Below, piece by piece: positions 49,805-58,780 of a stretch of DNA of 64,000 nucleotides (positions are counted from its first letter, which is position 1; each line of letters opens with the position of its first letter). Source of the stretch: Axinella damicornis (taxonomy: Eukaryota; Porifera; Demospongiae; Axinellida; Axinellidae); the NCBI GenBank assembly GCA_963931865.1, contig OZ007517.1:5035707-5099706 (forward strand), written 5' to 3'. The position numbers and the translations under genes are program-made. Below the pieces are notes generated by a model. That model searched no databases. It was not told the DNA's origin and was given only the letters and a program-made list of their open reading frames with translations.

Positions 49805-49886
49805 CATTTTACATCCGTTCCACGTTCCATTCCATGTTCCATTCCACGTTCCATTCCATTCCACGTTCCGCGTTTTACACGCAACC
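49805..49886 (-). repeat. Right terminal inverted repeat, copy 1
   Basis: Read on the - strand it starts GGTTGCGTGTAAAAC and carries four 12-bp GGAACRTGGAAY subrepeats plus a 5-bp partial (GGAAT) before GGATGTAAAATG. It is 82 bp against 65 bp on the left, and the 17-bp difference is one 12-bp subrepeat plus the 5-bp partial. Confidence 0.9.
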
Positions 49887-49895
49887 CGGCCAGTC
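49887..49895 (+). other. Candidate 9-bp target-site duplication, right of copy 1
   Basis: CGGCCAGTC is the direct partner of 49125-49133. The satellite resumes in the unit GGCCAGTCCCTCACGGGGCC, in phase with the unit left of the element. Confidence 0.75.
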
Positions 49896-50740
49896 CCTCA
49901 CGGGGCCGGCCAGGCCCCCACGGGGCCGGCCAGGCCCCCACGGGGCCGGCCAGGCCCCCACGGGGTCAGCCAGGCCCCCACGGGGCCGGCCCGGCCCCCA
50001 CGATGCCGGCCAGGCCCCCACCGGACAGGCCCGGCCCCCACGGGGCCGGCCAGGCCCCCACGGGGCCGGCCAGGCCCCCAAGGGGTCAGCCAGGCCCCCA
50101 CGGGGCCGGCCCGGCCCCCACGATGCCGGCCAGGCCCCCACCGGACAGGCCCGGCCCCCACGGGGCCGGCCAGTCCCCCACGGGGCCGCCCAGGACCCCA
50201 CGGGGTCGGCCCGGCCGGCCCGGCCCCCACGGGGCAGGCCAGGCCCCCACGGGGCCGGCCCGGCCCCCACGGGGAGGGCCCGGCCCCCACGGGGCCGACC
50301 AGGCCCCCACGGGGCCGGCCCGGCCCCCACGGGGCCGGCCAGGCACCCACGGGGCCGGATCGGCCCCCACGGGGCCGGCCCGGCCCCCACGGGGCCGGCC
50401 CGGCCCCCACGGGGCCGGCCAGGCCCCCACGGGGCCGGCCCGGCCCCCACGGGGCCGGCTAGGCCCCCACGGGGCCGGCCCGGCCCCCACGGGGCCGGCC
50501 CGGCCCCCACGGGGCCGGCCCGGCCCCCACGGGGCCGGCCCGGCCCCCACGGGGCCGGCCCGGCCCCCACGGGGCCGGCCAGGCCCCCACGGGGCAGGCC
50601 AGGCCCCCACGGGGCAGGCCAGGCCCCCACGGGGCCGGCCAGTTTCCCACGGGGCCGACCCGGCCCCCACGGGGCCGGCCCGGCCCCCACCGGGCCGGCC
50701 AGGCCCCCACGGGGCCGGCCAGGCCCCCACGGGGCCGGCC
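49896..50740. repeat. Type C satellite, element-proximal variant-rich part
   Basis: 20-bp units with distinctive variants: CCCTCACGGGG, GGGGTCAGCC twice (49965 and about 50085), CACGATGCC twice, GGGGCCGCCCAGGACC, a short GGCCCGGCCGGCCCGG junction, GGGGAGGGCCC, and later CAGTTTCCC. The doubled GTCAGCC/GATGCC segment here is single after element copy 2, showing one extra local duplication in this copy. No gene is visible. Confidence 0.9.
50117..50184. other. Uninterrupted paralogue of the element insertion site
   Basis: This satellite segment carries CACGATGCC, then ACCGGACAGG, then GGGGCCGGCCAGTC running straight on into CCCCACGG. The left flank of element copy 2 (54754-54809) has the same order up to CGGCCAGTC, where the element starts. 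It therefore shows what the site looks like without an insert. Another copy lies at 55651-55720. Confidence 0.7.
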
Positions 50741-51182
50741 CGACCCCCACGGGGCCGGCCAGGCCCCCACGGGGCCGGCCAGGCCCCCACGGGGCCGGCC
50801 AGGCCCCCACGGGGCCGGCCAGGCCCCCACGGGGCCGGCCAGGCCCCCACGGGGCCGGCCAGGCCCCCACGGGGCCGGCCAGGCCCCCACGGGGCCGGCC
50901 AGGCCCCCACGGGGCCGGCCAGGCCCCCACGGGGCCGGCCAGGCCCCCACGGGGCCGGCCAGGCCCCCACGGGGCCGGCCAGGCCCCCACGGGGCCGGCC
51001 AGGCCCCCACGGGGCCGGCCAGGCCCCCACGGGGCCGGCCAGGCCCCCACGGGGCCGGCCAGGCCCCCACGGGGCCGGCCAGGCCCCCACGGGGCCGGCC
51101 AGGCCCCCACGGGGCCGGCCAGGCCCCCACGGGGCCGGCCAGGCCCCCACGGGGCCGGCCAGGCCCCCACGGGGCCGGCCAG
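50741..51182. repeat. Homogeneous 20-mer run in type C satellite
   Basis: About 22 consecutive essentially canonical 20-bp units lie between two variant-rich stretches. A similar but shorter run sits at 56221-56520 in the next compound unit, interrupted by one CTTCCACGG variant. The runs look like local re-amplification of one unit type. Confidence 0.9.
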
Positions 51183-53869
51183 TCCCCCACGTGGCCGGCC
51201 AGGCCTCCGCCGGGCTGGCCAGGCCCCCGCCGGGCCGGCCAGGCCTTCACGGGGCCGGCCAGGCCCCCACGGAGCCGGCCAGGCCCCCACGGGGCCGGCC
51301 AGGCCCCCACGGGGCCGGCCAGGTCCCCACGGGGCCGGCCAGGCCCCCACGGGGCCGGCCAGGCCCCCACCGGGCCGGCCAGGCCCCCACGGGGCCGGCC
51401 AGGCCCCAAAGGGGCCGGACAGGCCCCCACCGGGCCGACCAGGCCCCCACCGGGCCGGCCAGGCCCCCACCGGGCCGGCCCGGCCCCCACGGGGCCGGCC
51501 ATGCCACCACAGGGCCGGCCACGCCACCACGGGGCCGGCAAGGCCCCCACGGGGCCGGCCAGGCCCCCACCGGGCCGGCCAGGCCCCCACGGGGCCGGTC
51601 AGGCCCCCACGGGGCTGGCCCGGCCCCCACGGGTCGGCCAGGCCCCCACGGGGCCGGCCCGGCCCCCACAGGGCCTGCCAGTCCACCACGGGGCCGGCCA
51701 TGCCACCACGGGGCCGGCAAGGCCCCCACGGGGCCGGCATGGCCCCCACCGGGCCGGCCAGGCCCCCACGGGGCCGGTCAGGCCCCCACGGGGCCGGCCA
51801 GGCCCCCACGGGGCCGGCCAGGCCCCCACGGGGCCGGCCAGGCACCCACGTGGCCGGCCAGGCCTCCGCCGGGCAGGCCAGGCCCCCGCCGGGCCGGCCA
51901 GGCCTTCTCGGGGCCGGCCAGGCCCCCACGGAGCCGGCCAGGCCCCCACGGGGCCGGCCAGGCCCCCACGGGGCCGGCCAGGTCCCCACGGGGCCGGCCA
52001 GGCCCCCACGGGGCCGGCCAGGCCCCCACGGGGCCGGCCAGGCCCCCACCGGGCCGGCCAGGCCCCCACGGGGCCGGCCAGGCCCCCAAGGGGCCGGACA
52101 GGCCCCCACCGGGCCGACCAGGCCCCCACCGGGCCGGCCAGGCCCCCACCGGGCCGGCCAGGCCCCCACGGGGCCGGCCAAGCCCCCACCGGGACGGCCA
52201 GGCCCCCACGGGGCTGGCCAGGCCCCCACGGGCCGGCCAGGCCACCACGGGGCCGGCCAGGCCACCACAGCGCCGGCAAGGCCCCCACAGGGCAGGCCAG
52301 GCCCCCACGGGGCCGGCCCGGCCACCACGGGGCCGGCCCGGCCGGCCCGGCCCCCACGGGGCCGGCCCAGCCCCCACGGGGCCGGCCAGGCCCCCACGGG
52401 ACCGGCCCAACCCCCACGGGGCCGGCCCGCCCACCACGGGGCCCGCCCGGCCCCCACGGGGCCGGCCCGGCCCCCACGGAGCCGGCCCGGCCCCCACGGG
52501 ACCGGCCAGGCTCCCACGGGGCCGGCCCAGCCCCCACGGGGAGGGTCAGGCCACCACGGGTCCGGCCCGGCCTCCACGGGGCCGGACCGGCCCCCACGGG
52601 GCCGGCCAGGCCCCCACGGTGCCGGCCAGGCCCCCACGGTGCCGGCCCGGCCCGTACGGGGCCGACCAGGCCCCCACGGTGCCGGCCAGGCCCCCACGGG
52701 GCCGGCCCGGCCCCCAAAGGGGCCGGCCCGGCCCCCACGGGGCCGGCCAGGCCCCCACGGGGCCGGCCCGGCCCCCACGGGGCCGGCCAGTCCACCACGG
52801 GGCGGCCAGGCCACCACGGGGCCGGCAAGGCCCCCACGGGGCCGGCCAGGCCCCCACCGTGCCGGCCAGGCCCCCAAGGGGCCGGTCAGGCCCCCACGGG
52901 GCAGGCCAGGCCCCCACGGGGCCGGCCAGGCCCCCACGGGGCCGGCCAGGCCCCCACGTGGCCGGCCAGGCTTCCGCCAGGCCGGCCAGGCCCCCGCCGT
53001 GCCAACCAGGCCCCCACGGGGCCGGCCAGGCCCCCACGTGGCCGGACAGGCCCCCACTTGGCCGGCCAGGCCCCCACCGGGCCGGCCAGGCCCCCACCGG
53101 GCCGGCCAGGCCCCCACCGGGCCGGCCAGGCCCCCACGGGGCCGGCCAGGCCCCCACCGGGACGGCCAGGCCCCCACGGGGCCGGCCAGGCCCCCACGGG
53201 CCGACCAGGCCACTACGGGGCCGGCCAGGCCACCACGGCGCCGGCAAGGCCCCCACGGGGCAGTCCAGGCCTCCACGGGGCCGGACCGGCCCCCACGGGG
53301 CCGGCCAGGCCCCCACGGTGCCGGCCAGGTCCCCACGGCGCCGGCCCAACCCCCACGGGGCCGGCCAGGCCCCCACGGGGCCGGCCAGGCCCCCACGGGG
53401 CCGGCCAGGCCCCCACGGGACCAACCCGGCCCCCATGGGGCCGGCCAGGCCCCCACGGGGCCGGCCCGGCCCCCACGGGGCCGCCCAGGCCCCCACGGGG
53501 CCGGCCAGGCCCCAACGTGGCCGGCCAGGCCCCCGCTGGGCCGGCCAGGCCCCCACGGGGCCGGCCAGGCCCCCACGGGGCCGGCCAGGCCCCCACGGGG
53601 CCGGCCAGGCCCCCACGGTGCCGGCAAGGCCCCCACGGGGATTGTCAGGCCCCCACCGGGCCGGCCAGGCCCCCACAGGGCCGGCCAGGCCCCCAAGGGG
53701 CCGGACAGGCCACCACGGGGCCGGCCCGGCCCCCACGGGGCCTGCCAGGCCCCCACGGGGCCGGCCCGGCCCCCACGGGGCCGGCCAGGCCCCCACGGGC
53801 CGGCCAGGCCCCCACAAGCCCGGCCAGGCCCCCACGGGCCCGGCCAGGCCCCCACGGGGCCGGCCAGGC
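51183..53869. repeat. Highly diverged type C satellite
   Basis: Unit identity is clearly lower here. Variants include CACGTGGCC with CCTCCGCCGGG and CCCGCCGGG (51191 and about 51850), CCATGCCACCACAGGG, GGGACGGCC, GGGGCCCGCCC, CCGTACGGGG, CCAAAGGGG, and CACGGGGATTGTCAGG at 53637. The 20-bp frame is broken several times by short units such as GGCCGGCCAGGCCACC. The same landmarks occur in the same order after element copy 2, with block-scale length differences. No gene is supported; the open frames still show the satellite period. Confidence 0.9.
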
Positions 53870-54600
53870 CTTCACGGGGCCGGCCAGGCCCCCACGGGGC
53901 CGGCCAGGCCCCCACGGGGCCGGCCAGGCCCCCACGGGGCCGGCCAGGCCCCCACGGGGCCGGCCAGGCCCCCACGGGGCCGGCCAGGCCCCCACGGGGC
54001 CGGCCAGGCCCCCACGGGGCCGGCCAGGCCCCCACGGGGCCGGCCAGGCCCCCACGGGGCCGGCCAGGCCCCCACGGGGCCGGCCAGGCCCCCACGGGGC
54101 CGGCCAGGCCCCCACGGGGCCGGCCAGGCCCCCACGGGGCCGGCCAGGCCCCCACGGGGCCGGCCAGGCCCCCACGGGGCCGGCCAGGCCCCCACGGGGC
54201 CGGCCAGGCCCCCACGGGGCCGGCCAGGCCCCCACGGGGCCGGCCAGGCCCCCACGGGGCCGGCCAGGCCCCCACGGGGCCGACAAGGCCCCCACGGGGC
54301 CGGCCAGGCCCCCACGGGGCCGGCCAGGCCCCCACGGGGCCGGCCAGGCCCCCACGGGGCCGGCCAGGCCCCCACGGGGCCGGCCAGGCCCCCACATGGC
54401 CGGCCAGGCCCCCACGGGGCCGGCCAGGCCCCCACGGGGCCGGCCCGGCCCCCACGGGGCCGGCCAGGCCCCCACGGGGCCGGCCAGGCCCCCACGGGGC
54501 CGGCCAGGCCCCCACGGGGCCGGCCAGGCCCCCACGGGGCCGGCCAGGCCCCCACGGGGCCGGCCAGGCCCCCACAAGGCCGGCCAGGCCCCCACTGGGC
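53870..54600. repeat. Near-homogeneous 20-mer run left of element copy 2
   Basis: About 36 units are mostly canonical, with GGGGCCGACAAGG at about 54279 and CACATGGCC at about 54391. The GACAAGG variant also occurs in the run before element copy 1 (about 48764), supporting homology of the two pre-element runs. From 54591 the units become variable (CACAAGGCC, GGGCCGTCC, GGGCTCGCCC, CACGGTGTCGG, CCAACCAGG) up to the element. Confidence 0.92.
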
Positions 54601-54800
54601 CGTCCAAGCCCCCACGGGGCCGGCCAGGCCCCCACGGGGCCGGCCAGGCCCCCACGGGGCTCGCCCAGCCTCCACGGGGCCAGCTAGGCCCCCACGGGGC
54701 CGGCCAGGCCCCCACGGTGTCGGCCAGGCCCCCACGGGGCCGGCCCGGCCCCCACGATGCCAACCAGGCCCCCACCGGACAGGCCCGGCCCCCACGGGGC

Positions 54801-54809
54801 CGGCCAGTC
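54801..54809 (+). other. Candidate 9-bp target-site duplication, left of copy 2
   Basis: CGGCCAGTC precedes the second element exactly as it does the first. The identical 9-mer at all four element edges favours copying of an occupied site over a second independent insertion. Confidence 0.7.
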
Positions 54810-54874
54810 GGTTGCGTGTAAAACCCGGAACGTGGAATGGAACATGGAATGGAACGTGGAACGGATGTAAAATG
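54810..54874 (+). repeat. Left terminal inverted repeat, copy 2
   Basis: Identical to the left terminus of copy 1: a 15-bp end, three 12-bp GGAACRTGGAAY subrepeats, and GGATGTAAAATG. It pairs with 55481-55562. Confidence 0.9.
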
Positions 54875-55087
54875 AACTAATAAGCGTGTTAACTAATTGG
54901 GGTTGTCGCGAGCGAGCCTGCGCATGCAGTAGTCGGCATAGACAGTGCAAGAGTCGAGTCAAGGGAGATGGTGGCAGAGGACAATCATCGCGCGAGTGAC
55001 AACCTGGCTACGCGAGACTACCCGTTGTTATGCCCTGGCCTGGATGGAGTATTTCGCCGATCAGCGAAGTGAAGCAGGGCTGTTGTA

Positions 55088-55111
55088 ATAATAAACTACG
55101 TAGTTTATTAT
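55088..55111. repeat. 24-bp perfect palindrome, copy 2
   Basis: Exact repeat of the palindrome in copy 1, half-site ATAATAAACTAC, with AATAAA on both strands. Confidence 0.9.
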
Positions 55112-55480
55112 CTATGGTAATATTAAAGTGCGAGCAGCATCACTTGTGTAAGCTGTATGAACGTGTACCGTGCTAGCGCTATAAACCTAGCTAGCTGTGC
55201 TGCTATGCTGGCCCGCTCACGCTTATTCGTCACTCGAAGACCGTATGCCGTAAGTACAGTATAGCCCTGCTTCACTCGGATGGCATAGTCATGTCAACTA
55301 GTCTAACATCTCGTTGTCTACCGTGAACTTCTCACATCCAGGGCATACAACCTGCCGGTAGTCTCGCGTGGCCAGGCGCCTAGGCTGGGCTCTCATGATT
55401 GTCACCAAGACTCGAGACTCGCTCGCGCCAGCTCCAATTAACGCCCACCTTAATTAACATGTTTATTGGACTCATTACGA

Positions 55481-55562
55481 CATTTTACATCCGTTCCACG
55501 TTCCATTCCATGTTCCATTCCACGTTCCATTCCATTCCACGTTCCGCGTTTTACACGCAACC
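55481..55562 (-). repeat. Right terminal inverted repeat, copy 2
   Basis: Identical to the right terminus of copy 1, including the fourth 12-bp subrepeat and the 5-bp partial. Confidence 0.9.
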
Positions 55563-55571
55563 CGGCCAGTC
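55563..55571 (+). other. Candidate 9-bp target-site duplication, right of copy 2
   Basis: CGGCCAGTC follows the last base of the second element and continues as CCCCACGG, in phase with the satellite. Confidence 0.7.
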
Positions 55572-58500
55572 CCCCACGGGGCCGGCCAGGCCCCCACGGG
55601 GCCGGCCAGGCCCCCACGGGGTCAGCCAGGCCCCCACGGGGCCGGCCCGGCCCCCACGATGCCGGCCAGGCCCCCACCGGACAGGCCCGGCCCCCACGGG
55701 GCCGGCCAGTCCCCCACGGGGCCGCCCAGGACCCCACGAGGTCGGCCCGGCCGGCCCGGCCCCCACGGGGCAGGCCAGGCCCCCACGGGGCCGGCCCGGC
55801 CCCCACGGGGAGGGCCCGGCCCCCACGGGGCCGACCAGGCCCCCACGGGGCCGGCCCGGCCCCCACGGGGCCGGCCAGGCACCCACGGGGCCGGCTCGGC
55901 CCCCACGGGGCCGGCCCGGCCCCCACGAGGCCGGCCCGGCCCCCACGGGGCCGGCCAGGCCCCCACGGGGCCGGCCCGGCCCCCACGGGGCCGGCCAGGC
56001 CCCCACGGGGCCGGCCAGGCCCCCACGGGGCCGGCCCGGCCCCCACGGGGCCGGCCCGGCCCCAACGGGGCCGGCCAGGCCCCCACGGGGCAGGCCAGGC
56101 CCCCACGGGGCCGGCCAGTTTCCCACGGGGCCGACCCGGCCCCCACGGGGTCGGCCCGGCCCCCTCCGGGCCGGCCAGGCCCCCACGGGGCCGGCCAGGC
56201 CCCCACGGGGCCGGCCCGACCCCCACGGGGCCGGCCAGGCCCCCACGGGGCCGGCCAGGCCCCCACGGGGCCGGCCAGGCCCCCACGGGGCCGGCCAGGC
56301 CCCCACGGGGCCGGCCAGGCTTCCACGGGGCCGGCCAGGCCCCCACGGGGCCGGCCAGGCCCCCACGGGGCCGGCCAGGCCCCCACGGGGCCGGCCAGGC
56401 CCCCACGGGGCCGGCCAGGCCCCCACGGGGCCGGCCAGGCCCCCACGGGGCCGGCCAGGCCCCCACGGGGCCGGCCAGGCCCCCACGGGGCCGGCCAGGC
56501 CCCCACGGGGCCGGCCAGGCCCCCACGTGGCCGGCCAGGCCTCCGCGGGGCTGGCCAGGCCCCCGCCGGGCCGGCCAGGCCTTCACGGGGCCGGCCAGGC
56601 CCCCACGGAGCCGGCCAGGCCCCCACGGGGCCGGCCAGGCCCCCACGGGGCCGGCCAGGTCCCCACGGGGCCGGCCAGGCCCCCACGGGGCCGGCCAGGC
56701 CCCAAAGGGGCCGGCCAGGCCCCCACCGGGCCGACCAGGCCCCCACCGGGCCGGCCAGGCCCCCACCGGGCCGGCCCGGCCCCCACGGGGCCGGCCATGC
56801 CACCACAGGGCCGGCCACGCCACCACGGGGCCGGAAAGGCCCCCACGGGGCCGGCCAGGCCCCCACCGGGCCGGCCAGGCCCCCACGGGGCCGGTCAGGC
56901 CCCCACGGGGCTGGCCCGGCCCCCACGGGGCCGGCCAGGCCCCCACGGGGCCGGCCCGGCCCCCACGGGGCCTGCCAGGCCACCACGGGGCCGGCCATGC
57001 CACCACGGGGCCGGCAAGGCCCCCACGGGGCCGGCCAGGCCCCCACCGGGCCGGCCAGGCCCCCACGGGGCCGGCCAGGCCCCCACGGGGCCGGCCAGGC
57101 CCCCACGGGGCCGGCCAGGCCCCCACGTGGCCGGCCAGGCCTCCGCCGGGCTGGCCAGGCCCCCGCCGGGCCGGCCAGGCCTTCACGAGGCCGGCCAGGC
57201 CCCCACGGAGCCGGCCAGGCCCCCACGGGGCCGGCCAGGCCCCCACGGGGCCGGCCAGGTCCCCACGGGGCCGGCCAGGCCCCCACGGGGCCGGCCAGGC
57301 CCCCACCGGGCCGGCCAGGCCCCCACGGGGCCGGCCAGGCCCCCGACGGGCCGGACAGGCCCCCACTGGGCCGACCAGGCCCCCACCGGGCCGGCCAGGC
57401 CCCCACCGGGCCGGCCAGGCCCCCACGGGGCCGGCCAAGCCCCCACCGGGACGGCCAGGCCCCCACGGGGCCGGCCAGGCCCCCACGGGCCGGCCAGGCC
57501 ACCACGGGGCCGGCCAGGCCACCACCGCGCAGGCAAGGCCCCCACAGGGCAGGCCAGGCCCCCACGGGGCCGGCCCGGCCCCCACGGGGCCGGCCCAGCC
57601 CCCATGGGGCCGGCCAGGCTCCCACGGGACCGGCCCAACCCCCACGGGGCCGGCCCGGCCCCCACGGGGCCCGCCCGGCCCCCACGGGGCCGGCCCGGCC
57701 CCCACAGAGCCGGCCCGGCCCCCACGGGGCCGGACAGGCTCCCACGGGGCCGGCCCAGCCCCCACGGGGAAGGTCAGGCCACCACGGGGCCGGCCCGGCC
57801 CCCACGGGGCCGGCCCGGCCCCCACGGGGCCGGCCAGGCCCCCACGGGGCCGGCCCGGCCTCCACGGGGCCGGACCGGCCTCCACGGGGCCGGCCAGGCC
57901 CCCACGGTGCCGGCCAGGCCCCCACGGGGCCGGTCCGGCCCATACGGAGCCGACCAGGCCCCCACGGTGCCGGCCAGGCCCCCACGGGGCCGGCCCGGCC
58001 CCCAAAGGGGCCGGCCAGGCCCCCACGGGGCCGGCCAGGCCCCCACGGGGCCGGCCCGGCCCCAACGGGGCCGGTCAGGCCACCACCGGGCCGGCCAGGC
58101 CCTCACCGGGCCGGCCAGGCCCCCACCGGGCCGGCCAGGCCCCCACGGGGCCGGCCAGGCCCCCACCGGGACGGCCAGGCCCCCACGGGGCCGGCCAGGC
58201 CCCCACGGGCCGGCCAGGCCACTACGGGGCCGGCCAGGCCACCACGGCGCCGGCAAGGCCCCCACGGGGCAGGCCAGGCCCCCACGGGGCCGGACCGGCC
58301 CCCACGGGGCCGGCAGGCCCCCACGGTGCCGGCCAGGCCCCCACGGCGCCGGCCCGGCCCCCACGGGGCCGGCCAGGCCCCCACGGGGCCGGCCAGGCCC
58401 CCACGGGGCCGGCACGGCCGGCCCTGCCCCCACGGGGCCGGCCCGGCCCCCCTCGGGGCCGGCCAGGCCCCCACGGGACCGGCCCGGCCCCCACGGGGCC

Positions 58501-58679
58501 GGCCCGGCCCCCACGGGGCCGGCCAGGCCCCCACGGGGCCGGCCCGGCCTCCACGGGGCCGGACCGGCCTCCACGGGGCCGGCCAGGCCCCCACGGTGCC
58601 GGCCAGGCCCCCACGGGGCCGGTCCGGCCCATACGGAGCCGACCAGGCCCCCACGGTGCCGGCCAGGCCCCCACGGGGC
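55572..58679. repeat. Type C satellite after copy 2, homologous to 49896-53000
   Basis: It opens with the landmark series seen after copy 1 (GGGGTCAGCC, CACGATGCC, ACCGGACAGG, GGGGCCGCCCAGG, GGCCCGGCCGGCCCGG) and then a fairly homogeneous run at 56221-56520. Divergence rises afterwards: CACGTGGCC/CCTCCGC at about 56526 and again at about 57126 (600 bp apart), CCATGCCACCAC, GGGGCCCGCCC, and CACAGAGCC. Compared with the first compound unit, the GGGGCCCGCCC landmark is about 450 bp nearer the element, so blocks of units were gained or lost. No gene is visible. Confidence 0.9.
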
Positions 58680-58780
58680 CGGCCCGGCCCCCAAAGGGGC
58701 CGGCCAGGCCCCCACGGGGCCGGCCCGGCCCCCACGGGGCCGGCCCGGCCCCAACGGGGCCGGTCAGGCCACCACCGGGC
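57841..58780. repeat. Local duplication, 689-bp period
   Basis: The paired GGCCTCCACGGGG units near 57857 recur near 58546. The GGTCAGGCCACCACCGGG then CCCTCACCGGG string at 58075 recurs at 58764, a spacing of 689 bp. The period is not a multiple of 20 because a truncated unit (CGGCAGGCCCCC) and other short units lie inside. Edges are approximate. Confidence 0.75.

Larger units (their letters stand above)
49134..49886. mobile_element. Non-autonomous foldback-type DNA transposon, copy 1 (753 bp)
   Basis: This is an island of balanced base composition within the satellite. Its ends are perfect 15-bp inverted repeats, GGTTGCGTGTAAAAC and its complement. Further ordered inverted matches extend inward: the 12-bp repeat zones; GGATGTAAAATG (49187/49805); CGCGAGCGAG (49231/49742); GACAATCAT (49304/49719); ACGCGAGACTACC (49334/49681); ATGCCCTGG (49354/49662); and AGTGAAGCAGGGCT (49392/49587). 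The arms are therefore about 272 and 300 bp with a 181-bp loop at 49406-49586. A 9-bp direct repeat flanks it. No reading frame inside exceeds some tens of codons, so it would need a transposase from elsewhere. Among known families, 9-bp target duplications with long repeat-bearing termini fit foldback/Mutator-like elements best. Merlin (8-9 bp) is an alternative. Family assignment is inference. Confidence 0.82.
49134..54809. repeat. 5,676-bp compound unit: element plus satellite
   Basis: Every position in element copy 1 maps to copy 2 at a constant offset of 5,676 bp. The satellite to the right of each element begins with the same series of rare variants: GGGGTCAGCC, CACGATGCC, ACCGGACAGG, GGGGCCGCCCAGG, then a GGCCCGGCCGGCCCGG junction. 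The element and at least several kilobases of satellite were therefore copied together. The next element expected near 60.5 kb is absent, so the following unit is longer or lost its element. Confidence 0.85.
54810..55562. mobile_element. Non-autonomous foldback-type DNA transposon, copy 2 (753 bp)
   Basis: The same length and ends as copy 1. Reading both copies base by base I find one difference, T at 49636 against C at 55312, and no indel. The 24-bp palindrome is at 55088-55111, the termini at 54810-54874 and 55481-55562, and the loop at 55082-55262. A TATAAA string lies at 55180-55185 (49504-49509 in copy 1), but nothing else supports a promoter. Near-identity between copies contrasts with the strong divergence between the two arms within each copy. 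The element was therefore already old in structure when this copy arose. It has no coding capacity of its own. Confidence 0.82.

Noticed and set aside
49723..49886. Short coding exon at the right end of the element running into the satellite (also 55399-55562)
   Set aside because: The frame begins from a non-ATG start and reads through the terminal inverted repeat. A similar peptide on the opposite strand at the left end simply mirrors the inverted repeat.
49887..54809. The satellite block itself as the transposon interior, bounded by the inward-facing inverted repeats of the two elements
   Set aside because: The direct 9-bp repeats, phase restoration and 15-bp perfect ends all define the 753-bp segments as the inserted units. 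The satellite also extends unchanged beyond both.
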